Assembly (NCBI RefSeq): GCF_900110945.1
Contig: NZ_FOFL01000002.1
Coordinates: 682,001 to 746,000, forward strand
Origin: Devosia sp. YR412
Lineage (GTDB): Bacteria; Pseudomonadota; Alphaproteobacteria; Rhizobiales; Devosiaceae
Direction of reading: 5' to 3'
DNA length: 64,000 nucleotides
Part shown: piece after piece, positions 26,006 through 34,246 of the stretch
How positions within the stretch are numbered: the stretch's first letter is position 1
Layout: every line of letters begins with the position of its first letter
The notes under the pieces: generated by a model
What the model was told of the DNA's origin: nothing
Database searches by the model: none
The model's input: only the letters and a program-made list of their open reading frames with translations
Made by a program: the position numbers and the translations under genes

Positions 26006-26058
26006 GCGCCCCATTTCGGCCGTTAGGCAAAGGCTCGCCCGTTCCTAAAAGCGGACAT
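26006..26058 (-). repeat. Dispersed ~53-bp repeat, copy E
   Basis: On the plus strand it has GCGCCCCATTTCGGCCGTTA at one end and TTCCTAAAAGCGGACATCG at the other. It lies between nasT and the HIT gene and is near the apparent consensus. Confidence 0.65.
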
Positions 26059-26181
26059 CGCCGAACCGGCAGATTAACGACCGGGTTTTGGGTGAGGAGC
26101 TGACTGTCCGGTTTTGGCAACTTGACCAGTATTGCAGACTTGGGCGGCACATGGTGCACTCGGAGCGATGTTTCACGCGGA

Positions 26182-26583
26182 ATGGAAATTATGCCCCCAA
26201 ACTGCCCATTCTGCCAAGATAACCGAACCGGCAAAGATCCAGCTCTGTTGGCGAACCGTAGTTGCTACTTGCTTCGCACTCCTGACCCGGTGCTTTCGTG
26301 CGGGGGTATGATCATCCCCTACCGACACATCGCCACCCCTTTTGAATTAGATCCAGAAGAGTGGAACGATGCATTCGAACTTCTGCTTCGGGCCAAGCTT
26401 CTTTTTGATGAGGAAGGTGCTCAAGGTTACAACGTCGGATGGAATGTAGGTGACGTTGCGGGACAGACGGTGCCCCATGTTCATTTGCACATCGTTGGCC
26501 GTTTCGCAGACGAGCCGTTAGTAGGGCACGGAATACGGCACCATCTCAAACAAAAGGAAAACATTCGTCCGGCGAGACCTTGA
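26182..26583 (+). CDS. HIT-family nucleotide hydrolase/transferase
   Basis: The 133-residue protein has the histidine-triad motif HVHLHIVG near its C-terminus and a CPFC start. GGMIIPYRHIATPFEL is the usual substrate-pocket strand. HIT proteins cleave phosphoramidate or dinucleotide substrates. ATG 26182 is chosen; an upstream TTG (26122) extends the frame without family likeness. The gene looks more A+T-rich than its neighbours and is flanked by repeat copies E, F and G, suggesting an acquired segment. Confidence 0.88.
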   Translation: MEIMPPNCPFCQDNRTGKDPALLANRSCYLLRTPDPVLSCGGMIIPYRHIATPFELDPEEWNDAFELLLRAKLLFDEEGAQGYNVGWNVGDVAGQTVPHVHLHIVGRFADEPLVGHGIRHHLKQKENIRPARP

Positions 26584-26585
26584 GC

Positions 26586-26638
26586 CATGACTGCTTTTGG
26601 CTTTTCCTAGCTTACTCTCAACGGCCGAAACGGGGTCG
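26586..26638 (+). repeat. Dispersed ~53-bp repeat, copy F
   Basis: It has TGACTGCTTTTGGCTTTTCC at one end and CAACGGCCGAAACGGGGTCG at the other. It faces copy G head-to-head, 19 bases apart, so the two could form a large hairpin. Confidence 0.6.
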
Positions 26639-26657
26639 TGAGCCGTCGATCAGCAAC

Positions 26658-26711
26658 GCGCCCCATTTCGGCCGTTCCGCGCCCCTCGATCCCTTCCCGA
26701 GAGCGGACATG
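26658..26711 (-). repeat. Dispersed ~53-bp repeat, copy G
   Basis: On the plus strand it has GCGCCCCATTTCGGCCGTTC at one end and TTCCCGAGAGCGGACATG at the other, in inverted orientation to copy F. Confidence 0.65.
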
Positions 26712-26740
26712 CGCCGGCAACGGCTCACATTTTGGTCAGA

Positions 26741-27622
26741 TCAATCCAAGCCGACCCGGCCCCCTATTCGCCATTCTGGATCAAACCCGTCTTTCCATGA
26801 CACGATGACTTCGTTGGCGTAGTGGGCAGTGCGCCTATTTAGTGCAGCGACGGTCGCCGGACTGGCCCCAACGTAACGGATGGGCTTTTCGAGGGGGGGT
26901 TTTGGGTGATGCAAGATGATCGTGTGCCGCGGCGAAAGCGGCATCACCACCTCGATGCCCGGATCCGCCAGCGAAATCTTTTGTGTCAGGAACCTCTGCC
27001 TAGGCACTGTTGGGTCGAACCAAGTTACGGGGCTGTCTGACGTAATGAAGCCAGGCTCCTCGGAGCACATAATGGTCATCGTCATTTCGCTGAGCATGGG
27101 CAGCCCATCCATCATGGCTCCCGGCAACAAAAACTGCATGGGGGACGCTACCGCTTTACGAAGGCTGTGTAGTTGTGCGTCAGAGTTCGCGGGGTTGCCT
27201 TGGGCAACGGCCTTTTTCTCGGTCGCTTCCAAGGTTTGTTGCCAAAGTGTCCGCTGGAGCTCTCTCGCTTGAGGCGTGCGCCCGTGCATGGCCGTGATGA
27301 AGGCGATCAGCTGCGATTGCCGAAGCCTAGGCAACTGACGGTGGCTGGCCAAGAAATCTGTGACGAGTTTCTTGAGCCCCTGCTCAAGTTGCGACAGTTC
27401 GTACTCTATCGTCAGATCCCGAGAACCGCCCGGCCCGAAGACGGTGTAGATGTCGGTCTCGGTGAACAGGTTTTGGGGAGCTCGCTTCCGGCCGACGCCG
27501 CCACTTGGATCAAAGATCCACACGAAGGGCTGCATTCCAGTAGGCGTGTGAGGATCGCACCAGGCGGAAAGGTAGCTCCGTGGGATATAGTGCTGCGATT
27601 TGTGGCTACCGGACTTAGGCAC
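26741..27622 (-). CDS. DUF4238 domain protein
   Basis: The 293-residue protein has the DUF4238 start (SHKSQHYIPRSYLSAWCDP) and internal blocks VGRKRAPQNLFTETDIYTV, ELSQLEQGLKKLV, a SLRKAVASPMQFLLPG stretch and FITSDSPVTWFDP. The conserved late block is IEVVMPLSPRHTIILHH. No membrane segment or signal peptide is seen. The function of the family is not established; members are scattered in accessory regions. It is convergent with the HIT gene, and another unknown gene lies 80 bp upstream in the same direction. Confidence 0.85.
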   Translation of the reverse strand: MPKSGSHKSQHYIPRSYLSAWCDPHTPTGMQPFVWIFDPSGGVGRKRAPQNLFTETDIYTVFGPGGSRDLTIEYELSQLEQGLKKLVTDFLASHRQLPRLRQSQLIAFITAMHGRTPQARELQRTLWQQTLEATEKKAVAQGNPANSDAQLHSLRKAVASPMQFLLPGAMMDGLPMLSEMTMTIMCSEEPGFITSDSPVTWFDPTVPRQRFLTQKISLADPGIEVVMPLSPRHTIILHHPKPPLEKPIRYVGASPATVAALNRRTAHYANEVIVSWKDGFDPEWRIGGRVGLD

Positions 27623-27702
27623 GGGGAATAACTTCTCCTAACAGGGCGCTGTCTATGACATGTGAAAGGCCAAGTAGCCTGTACGACATTCGCGCACTCC
27701 GC

Positions 27703-28368
27703 TCATTCCAGTTTCAATCGCTCCCACTCGGCAATAAGCGTCTTGTACTTTTCATGAAAGATCGCCTCCTCGTTGCCCTGCAGGGGCGTCGTCTGTGGAG
27801 AGAAAAATGTACGACGCAGGGCATCTATGACACGCATGTCGGCAGGATCTGCTTCAGTTAAAACTTGTTGCATTACCCAGAGCCCAAGCCTCCCTCCTTC
27901 TTCCGGGAGCGCCGGCTCCTCACTGAAGTACGGGTACACGACGCGTGTATATTCTCCTCGGACGCGCGCATGGAGTGCGTCCCTTACCCGAACTGTGGCG
28001 GACAAGCTTTCGATACGCAGGTTACCATGCATGCTTCTAGGAACGATCTCGACAGGCTCATTTGACCAACGGAGCTTTGCACTAAGCAGTTCGAGAATTC
28101 CGTCGGTCAGTAGCGGATAAAGTCGTTTGAAATTCCTGTTTGACAGGACGCGGTCCTGGGTCAGCTGTGTGAGGTCGCTCCGGCCAGCGATGTGCGCCTT
28201 AACATCTGACCAAAAGGGTAGGTAGAAGTCGCCGCCTCGACTTCTTGTGCCACCCGCTTCCTTTTTACGATCAAGTCGGACGTCCTCTTTCAAAATAGAT
28301 CGCCGCAATGAATTGGGCGCATAGAACAACTGCAGCGCCTTTCTGAGAGGAATATCTAGAACAGACAT
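27703..28368 (-). CDS. Hypothetical protein upstream of DUF4238 gene
   Basis: I do not recognise this 221-residue soluble protein. It is rich in Arg/Lys and Glu, with segments RDALHARVRGEYTRVVYPYF, RGGDFYLPFWSDVKAHI and FHEKYKTLIAEWERLKLE. There is no membrane helix or obvious catalytic motif. The frame stays open to 28425; ATG 28368 (MSVLDIPLRKALQ) is the most protein-like start, but ATG 28401 or 28425 remain possible. It likely forms a two-gene unit with the DUF4238 gene. Lower G+C and flanking repeats suggest an acquired module. Confidence 0.6.
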   Translation of the reverse strand: MSVLDIPLRKALQLFYAPNSLRRSILKEDVRLDRKKEAGGTRSRGGDFYLPFWSDVKAHIAGRSDLTQLTQDRVLSNRNFKRLYPLLTDGILELLSAKLRWSNEPVEIVPRSMHGNLRIESLSATVRVRDALHARVRGEYTRVVYPYFSEEPALPEEGGRLGLWVMQQVLTEADPADMRVIDALRRTFFSPQTTPLQGNEEAIFHEKYKTLIAEWERLKLE

Positions 28369-28468
28369 ACGTGCCCTACTCTGTGATTGAGTGACAACCA
28401 TCTTCTTGTCGTCTCTTCGGCACAACGGGCAAAGGCCAAGTTTTCACCTATTTGGAGGCGTCGAGCTA

Positions 28469-28522
28469 GCGCCCCATCACGGTCATTCAAGATCAACGAG
28501 CGATTTCCGAAAGCCGACATCG
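28469..28522 (-). repeat. Dispersed ~53-bp repeat, copy H
   Basis: On the plus strand it has GCGCCCCATCACGGTCATTC at one end and GATTTCCGAAAGCCGACATC at the other. It is the last copy in the window. Confidence 0.55.
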
Positions 28523-28617
28523 CCTGGATCAACTCCCCGAGGAGACGACCAGCACCGGCAGTTTTTGGGCGCAAGTCAGATATACCCATCCGTGATACAC
28601 TATCTCCGGAGGGGTCG

Positions 28618-28752
28618 ATGGCGAACAAGGTCAAGACGACGGCAGCACGTGAGGGCCGCAACCCATCCACCGGCGCTACGATCAAGATTGCAGCAGCTAA
28701 TAAGCTGACCTTCACGCCCGCCAAAGCTCTGAAAGATAGCCTGAACAAGTAG
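28618..28752 (+). pseudogene. C-terminal fragment of an HU-family DNA-binding protein
   Basis: The 44-codon frame carries KTTAAREGRNPSTGATIKIA and LTFTPAKALKDSLNK, which is the C-terminal third of alphaproteobacterial HU (the DNA-binding arm's descending strand and last helix). The first ~50 residues of HU are absent. A good ribosome site (GGAGGGG) precedes ATG 28618, so a short peptide might still be made, but it lacks the dimerisation helices. Confidence 0.7.
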
Positions 28753-28767
28753 ACTGCGGCTCAGAAC

Positions 28768-28800
28768 GCCGCCCACGATATCGCCAATCACGCGGGCGGC
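28768..28800 (+). terminator. Possible hairpin after the HU fragment
   Basis: GCCGCCC (28768-28774) and GGGCGGC (28794-28800) form an inverted repeat with a 19-base loop, 16 bases after the stop of the HU fragment. No T-run follows, so it is a weak terminator candidate. Confidence 0.3.
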
Positions 28801-28954
28801 GGTTCCTCAAGAAACATTACGCGAACCACGGTTGTGGCCACGAAGTAGAATGGTCGCCATAAATGAGCTGCCGTTAATCTGGTAACCCTAGGCATAGGCC
28901 AGGTCCTGATCTTCAAGCGAGCCCCTAGGGCAGCATTGCCCGAGCCCCAATCGC

Positions 28955-29782
28955 TCAGAAGGCCGCCTCGCATGTGAGCCTGAGATACATCATCGATCCC
29001 CGCAGCAAGGCCAGTGGATCCGGCGCATCGCATACAGCCGGTAGCGTAGCCTCGAAGGAGAATGCACCCGCATAGCCATGGCGCCGGAGTTCACGGATCT
29101 GCTCTATCACCCTAGTGCCGTCGGCATTGTCCACCAGCAAGCGCATGGCGTCGTGGGCCTCGGTCAGATCTTTTATATTCGCGGCGACACCGGAGATATG
29201 GACGAGGCCTGTGTGCGGCACGATGAAGTCGGTATCGGCTGCCAAGGCATGCTGAAAGGTGTCGTGCAGAATGCCGAAACCGGAGGGATCCTGCATCCTT
29301 TCAATCGCCGCCACCACCTCGGACTGTCGGCGGATCGAGCAGGCGTCGAAGCCAATGGGCTCAACAAGAACGGTGACGCCCTGTGGCCGGCGAGAGGCAA
29401 TCGCCTCAAGAACCCGACGGTGATGTTCGACCTTCCCGGTGCCTTTGGGACCACGACCGTCAACCCGCGGAATCAGGCTGACCGTCTCGGCCCTGGCTTC
29501 CTCGGCTATATCAAGCAAGCGGGCGACCTCACCCAGGCGCCCTTCCGACCAATCGTCGAATGGATAGATCTCGCTCAATCCGACGAACCGCAGGCCCTTC
29601 GATCTGGCGAGCTCGCCGGCGGCCCAGGGAGACAGACCGTCGAATAAGGGCCGCCCCAGGTCGTTCCGGGGTTCGACCCCCACGCAACCCAACTCGGCGG
29701 CGAGGTCTAGAAAAGCCTCGAAGGGCAAATTCCGAGCGGTTTTCTGATTGATAGCAAATTGGATCGGGGTCCAGTCGGTCAT
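28955..29782 (-). CDS. TIM-barrel sugar isomerase/epimerase (inositol operon, distal)
   Basis: The 275-residue AP-endonuclease-2-type TIM barrel has IQFAINQKTARNLPFEAFLD, ELGCVGVEPRNDL, RFVGLSEIYPFDDW, VTVLVEPIGFD, GILHDTFQHALA and HISGVA. The Glu, Asp/His and His positions match metal-ligand strands of IolE/IolH-like sugar isomerases. It is the last gene of the inositol cluster, 8 bp after the broken tautomerase. ATG 29782 (MTDWTPIQF) is the start; the frame stays open upstream but only as shadow. Its exact substrate is not readable. Confidence 0.85.
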   Translation of the reverse strand: MTDWTPIQFAINQKTARNLPFEAFLDLAAELGCVGVEPRNDLGRPLFDGLSPWAAGELARSKGLRFVGLSEIYPFDDWSEGRLGEVARLLDIAEEARAETVSLIPRVDGRGPKGTGKVEHHRRVLEAIASRRPQGVTVLVEPIGFDACSIRRQSEVVAAIERMQDPSGFGILHDTFQHALAADTDFIVPHTGLVHISGVAANIKDLTEAHDAMRLLVDNADGTRVIEQIRELRRHGYAGAFSFEATLPAVCDAPDPLALLRGSMMYLRLTCEAAF

Positions 29783-29790
29783 TGGCGCAT

Positions 29791-30213
29791 CTACTGTTCG
29801 CGGATCGGGTCGGGAGAATCCGCGCCGAGTTCGCCAGTCAGGAATTGGGGATGTCCATGCGCGAAACTCTAGTCGATGTCGGTATTCTCCACGAAGGCTA
29901 TCATCACATCCTCCGAGTGCATGTTCAGGCGCTCGACGAGGTGGCTGGCTGCCAGCGCGTAGAACATGCGCTTGCTCTCGTTGGAGCGGGGTCGTGTGGT
30001 GACCTGGACCAAAACACGCCGATCGCTGCGCTCGAAGCCCAACCCCGTGTCCTGCATGATCAGACGACCGGGCCGATGGCTCGTCAGCACCTGATAGCGA
30101 TCCCGATCGGGCACCTCGAAGGCCGAGACCATGGCCTCGTGCAATGCCTGCATGAGGAGGTCGAGCTCGTCTTCGGACCATATGTCCACGACTTCGATGC
30201 GGATCAGGGGCAT
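29791..30213 (-). pseudogene. Tautomerase_2-type protein with premature amber stop
   Basis: The frame starts MPLIRIEVVDIWSEDELDLL and follows the small tautomerase family through YQVLTSHRPGRLIM and EDVMIAFVENTDID. A TAG (29869-29871) then sits where the family has a conserved Trp (NTDIDWSF). Translation beyond it continues in frame with family sequence (SFAHGHPQFLTGEL) to a second stop at 29791. TGG to TAG is a one-base change. Without read-through the product is 114 residues, missing about 25; the catalytic Pro1 is intact. It lies between the iolB remnant and the TIM-barrel gene. Confidence 0.75.
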
Positions 30214-30265
30214 CTTTTGTCTCGCAGAAAAACCTCAGTCCCCAAGCCATGCCCCAACGAATGCG

Positions 30266-30463
30266 TCATCGGTCGCGCTCCCCGATCCAGACGTGATCCG
30301 GATCGGGTTGGAAGCGCCATGCGCGACGCGTACCTGCCATGACGTTGAGATAGTACAGCTCGTAGCCATTAACCGCGCCGCAGGGGTGATGGCCGCGCGG
30401 AACGCAGACCACGTCATGGACCTTGCCGTGCTCCCCGAAGGGCTTCTTCTGCAGATGGCTCAT
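30266..30463 (-). pseudogene. iolB: iolB with a large internal deletion
   Basis: The 65-residue frame begins like IolB (MSHLQKKPFGEHGKVHD) and then jumps directly to the IolB C-terminal block VVCVPRGHHPCGAVNGY, ELYYLNVMAGTRRAWRF, DPDHVWIGERD. Complete IolB (5-deoxy-glucuronate isomerase) is about 265-270 residues, so roughly 200 internal residues, including most of the bicupin core, are gone while the frame is kept. It starts 8 bp after iolD, where iolB belongs. The product cannot be an active isomerase, so the pathway would need another IolB copy. Confidence 0.8.
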
Positions 30464-30470
30464 TGGATAC

Positions 30471-32306
30471 TCAATTGATACGCTGCAGAAGGGCATTGCG
30501 TTCGTAAGTCTCGCGAGCCTTTGCCAGACGCTCTCCGTCGCCGACCTCGGGCACTACTACGTCCCACCAAGATCCGCCGATACCGGGACCGGTCAGCGCT
30601 TCGGTGTCGATCACGATGACAGTCGGCACGTTGCGGGCGCGCGCGGAAACGATCTCCGTCTCCAGTTGGGCGACATCGGCTGCCTTCACGGAGAAGGCGC
30701 CCAAAGCACGCGCATGCATCACGAAGTCGATCTCGGGCTGAACTGCGACGTTGGAATCCTTGTACATGTTGTTGAACTCGGCGCCGCCGGCCTCCTGTTG
30801 AAGCCGGTTGATGCAGCCGTACCCGCGATTGTCCGTGAGGATGATCGTGTAGGGGATCCGCATCATCGCCGCCGTGGCCAGTTCGGAATTGGCCATCATA
30901 TAGCTGCCGTCACCGACGAAGCAGACAACTTCCTTATGGGGGGCCGCCATCTTGATGCCCATGGCGCCGGCGACTTCGTATCCCATGCAGGAGTAGCCGT
31001 ATTCCATGTGGTAGCCGGTGACGGCCGAACGCCACAGAATCTGCAAGGCGCCGGGCATGGTGCCCGCGGCGCACATCACGACCGTGTCGTCACCCGCCTG
31101 ACGCTGCATCGCGCCGATGACTTCCGCGTCGGACGGTAGGTGGTTCACGGCTCCCGCAGCCGGGGCCTTTGTCACCTCGCCGGAATCCGCGAACCATTTC
31201 TGGCGCAGAGAGAAATCCGGGTCGTTGAACTTCCGGTCGCCCAGCAGGGCAGAAAGCTGGACTATTGTCGCCTTGGCGTCGCCGACGACCGGAAGGGCGC
31301 CGTGCTTGACCGCATCGTAGCCGGCCAAGTTGATCGAGACCAGCTTCCGTTCAGGATTGCGGAATGCCGTCCAACTACCCGTGGTAAAGTCCTGGAAGCG
31401 GGTGCCGATGCCCAGGATGAGGTCGGCATCGGCGGCCAGTGCGTTCGCGCAGTTGGAACCGGTGACGCCGGTCGAGCCGAAGTTCAGCGGCTCCTTCCAG
31501 TCGACGGCGCCCTTGCCGGCCTGGGTCTCGGTCACGGGGATGTTGTGCTTTTTGGCGAAGGCCAGGAGCTCGTTTTCCGCGAGGGAATAAAGCACCCCGC
31601 CACCCGACACGATCAGCGGACGCTGGGCGTCGAGCAGCGCATTCGCAGCTTCGGCCAGCTCGTGGGGATCGGCCTGCGGACGGCGGATCACCCAGGTGCG
31701 TGCTTCGAAGAACTCGACGGGAAAGTCAAACGCTTCGGACTGGACGTCCTGGCAGAAGGCCAAGGTGGCCGGACCGCAATTGGCCGGGTCGGTCATTGCC
31801 GCAAAGGCCCGGGGCAATGCCGTGAGCAGCTGCTCGGGGCGCGTGATGCGGTCGAAGTACTTGCTGACCGCACGAAAGCAGTCATTGGCGCTCAAGGTAC
31901 CGTCCTCGAAATCCTCGATCTGCTGCAGGACCGGGTCGGGGCGCCGATTGGCAAAGACGTCACCGGGTATCAGCAGGACGGGCAATCGATTGACATGGGC
32001 AAGGGCTGCGGCAGTGATCAGGTTGGTCGCGCCGGGTCCGATCGACGAGGTCACCGCCATCGCCCGGCGACGGCGGTTGGTCTTGGCGAAGGCGATCGCC
32101 GCGTGCGCCATGGTCTGCTCGTTCTGACCGCGGAACGTGGGAAGCTTCTTGCCGATGCCATGCAGCGCCTCGCCGATGCCGGCGACGTTGCCGTGCCCGA
32201 AGATTGCCCACACACCTTCGATGAAGCGCTCACCGTCGGCAGTCATCTGCACGGACAGCCAACGCATCATGGCCTGAGCCGCAGTGAGACAGATGGTGTT
32301 GGTCAT
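30471..32306 (-). CDS. iolD: 3D-(3,5/4)-trihydroxycyclohexane-1,2-dione acylhydrolase
   Basis: The 611-residue ThDP-dependent enzyme has an N-terminal Pyr domain (ALHGIGKKLPTFRGQNEQTM, FAKTNRRRRAMAVTSSIGPG). A central domain follows (RPLIVSGGGVLYSLAENELL), then a C-terminal PP domain with the GDG-x-N cofactor motif (FVGDGSYMMANSE, IILTDNRGYGCIN). IolD opens the ring of the diketone formed from inosose in inositol catabolism. ATG 32306 directly follows the iolC stop. All length and motif features look intact. Confidence 0.95.
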   Translation of the reverse strand: MTNTICLTAAQAMMRWLSVQMTADGERFIEGVWAIFGHGNVAGIGEALHGIGKKLPTFRGQNEQTMAHAAIAFAKTNRRRRAMAVTSSIGPGATNLITAAALAHVNRLPVLLIPGDVFANRRPDPVLQQIEDFEDGTLSANDCFRAVSKYFDRITRPEQLLTALPRAFAAMTDPANCGPATLAFCQDVQSEAFDFPVEFFEARTWVIRRPQADPHELAEAANALLDAQRPLIVSGGGVLYSLAENELLAFAKKHNIPVTETQAGKGAVDWKEPLNFGSTGVTGSNCANALAADADLILGIGTRFQDFTTGSWTAFRNPERKLVSINLAGYDAVKHGALPVVGDAKATIVQLSALLGDRKFNDPDFSLRQKWFADSGEVTKAPAAGAVNHLPSDAEVIGAMQRQAGDDTVVMCAAGTMPGALQILWRSAVTGYHMEYGYSCMGYEVAGAMGIKMAAPHKEVVCFVGDGSYMMANSELATAAMMRIPYTIILTDNRGYGCINRLQQEAGGAEFNNMYKDSNVAVQPEIDFVMHARALGAFSVKAADVAQLETEIVSARARNVPTVIVIDTEALTGPGIGGSWWDVVVPEVGDGERLAKARETYERNALLQRIN

Positions 32307-34241
32307 TCAGGCCTCCAAAAGGCGATGATTGATATGGTCGTCGTTCTGGGCACCAGCACGGGCGCCGTCCCAAATCGAGCAGAGGCGTGTGAACCGCTCG
32401 GCCATCTGATCGACTGCAGCTCGGTCAGACATTTTGCCGGCGAGCCAAGCGCGTGCCGCGTCGCCGAATATCGTCCGGCCCACTGCGAAGCCCTTGACCA
32501 GTTCGTGACGGGCGGCGACCGCGAAGCTTGCAGCAAGGATGTCCTCCGGAGCGTCCAGTCCCAGCACAACGATCCCGCGCGTGTTGGCATCATTGTCGGT
32601 GATCGCTTCGCAGGCCAGCGACCATGCACGCTCGCTCGCCAAGGGCTCAAGTTTCCACCAGTCGGGATAGACCCCGATCTCGTAAAACCGACGAATAAGG
32701 GTAGCGGTTGTCTCGTCGTCGACAGCGCCGACCTTCGACGGGATGATCTCCAGCAGGAACTCCAGGCGGTTGCGACGGGCTGCGGCAAACAGGCGGATGA
32801 CCGTCGCTTCCTGTTCGGCGCGCATCTCGGCGGTGTCGGCGGGATGGCAGAAGCACAGAACCTTGACCACCTGGTTGAGCGGCCATTCCGCAAGGCCACC
32901 GAAGTCGGCGCCCAATTCCGGCTCGAGTGTGAGCGGACGCGATGCCGGCCATTCGGTCGGGCGGCCGATCCAAAGTCCGCTGTCGGCAGCGGCATGAAGG
33001 GCATCCCGACCTAATCGGTCATCGCACAGAATGCCGTAGCCATGGCGGCCCGACTGCACACGAACGGCAGCCTCAAGGCATAGCAGCTTGAAGGCACCGA
33101 TCTTGTCGGGTGTGGCACCGTCCATGGCTTCGAGTTGCATGCGATGGTCGAAAGCGAACACATGCATGTCCGGCCATTGGACATGGCGGTTCGTGGACCA
33201 ATGCAGCTGTTCCAGCGCGGCATCCTTGCGCAGGGCCGGTTCAACGACGCCACGCTCCAGGAAGAATTGGAGTTCGGCCAGTGAAGGATAGGCTGGTGTG
33301 CAGCCGTGTCGGCTGACGGCAAATGCGCCGCAGGCATTGGCCAGCTTCAACGCATCGCGCCATGGCAGTTCTTCCAGCCAGCCCTTTATCAAGCCAGACA
33401 TAAAGCCGTCGCCTGCTCCGAGGACGTTGAACACTTCCACCGGAAAACCCGGACCGGCCTCACCCGCGTCGAGGTCATCCGGAATGTCGCCGGTGAAGGC
33501 CACGGCCCCGGCGGCCCCCCGCTTGCAGACGAGTGTTGCGGGCGAACACTTCCGAACTGCCCGCAGCGCCGCGATGGTATCGGTCGACCCGCCGGCGATG
33601 TGGAATTCTTCCTCGGTCCCCACGATCAAATCGAAGAGATGGAGATGCGTCTGCAGCTTGGCAGTGACCTTCCCGCTCTCAACGAAACGGCTCTCGCCAT
33701 CGCCATGGCCAGCCACACCCCAAAGGTTCGGGCGATAGTCGATATCTAGCGCGGTCTTGGCGCTGCCGGCCTTTGCGAGCCCCAAAGCCTTGAGCACGGC
33801 CGACTCGGTCTTTGGGTGGCTAAGATGCGTTCCCGTCGCGACAACCGACCGGGCCTCGGAGATGAAACCCTCGTTGATGTCCGCCTCCGACAGCGCCATG
33901 TCGGCGCAATTCTCGCGATAGAAGATCAACGGAAAGCTGTGCTCGTCTCGGATACCTAGAAGAACGAGCGCGGTCAGGCGTTCCTTATCGGTGACAACGC
34001 CACGCACATCGACGCCTTCCCGCGTCAATTCCTCACGGATGAAACGCCCCATGTGCTCATCGCCTACGCGGGTGATCACAGCCGACTTGAGGCCGAGGCG
34101 GGCCGTGCCGGTCGCCATATTGGTCGGCGATCCCCCGACATACTTGTCGAACGAACTCATGTCCTCGAGCCGGCCGCCGATTTGGCTGCCGTACAGGTCG
34201 ACCGAAGAGCGGCCTATGGTGATCACGTCCAGAGTTTTCAT
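32307..34241 (-). CDS. iolC: 5-dehydro-2-deoxygluconokinase fused to a DUF2090 domain
   Basis: The 644-residue protein has an N-terminal PfkB kinase (about 1-325). Key motifs are DVITIGRSSVDLYGSQ, YVGGSPTNMATGTARLG and the catalytic GAGDGFMSGLIKG. A C-terminal TIM-barrel DUF2090 domain (about 345-640) follows, with HVFAFDHRMQLEAM, VKVLCFCHPAD, LEFLLEIIPSK and VLGLDAPEDILAASF. This fusion is the usual rhizobial form of IolC; the C-terminal half is thought to be aldolase-like (IolJ role). It lies 5 bp downstream of the iolE-like gene and adjoins iolD. Confidence 0.94.
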   Translation of the reverse strand: MKTLDVITIGRSSVDLYGSQIGGRLEDMSSFDKYVGGSPTNMATGTARLGLKSAVITRVGDEHMGRFIREELTREGVDVRGVVTDKERLTALVLLGIRDEHSFPLIFYRENCADMALSEADINEGFISEARSVVATGTHLSHPKTESAVLKALGLAKAGSAKTALDIDYRPNLWGVAGHGDGESRFVESGKVTAKLQTHLHLFDLIVGTEEEFHIAGGSTDTIAALRAVRKCSPATLVCKRGAAGAVAFTGDIPDDLDAGEAGPGFPVEVFNVLGAGDGFMSGLIKGWLEELPWRDALKLANACGAFAVSRHGCTPAYPSLAELQFFLERGVVEPALRKDAALEQLHWSTNRHVQWPDMHVFAFDHRMQLEAMDGATPDKIGAFKLLCLEAAVRVQSGRHGYGILCDDRLGRDALHAAADSGLWIGRPTEWPASRPLTLEPELGADFGGLAEWPLNQVVKVLCFCHPADTAEMRAEQEATVIRLFAAARRNRLEFLLEIIPSKVGAVDDETTATLIRRFYEIGVYPDWWKLEPLASERAWSLACEAITDNDANTRGIVVLGLDAPEDILAASFAVAARHELVKGFAVGRTIFGDAARAWLAGKMSDRAAVDQMAERFTRLCSIWDGARAGAQNDDHINHRLLEA

Positions 34242-34246
34242 AAGTC

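Noticed and set aside
31140..33014. Long plus-strand open frame across iolD and iolC
   Set aside because: It is antisense to two clearly recognised enzymes and its translation has no motif.
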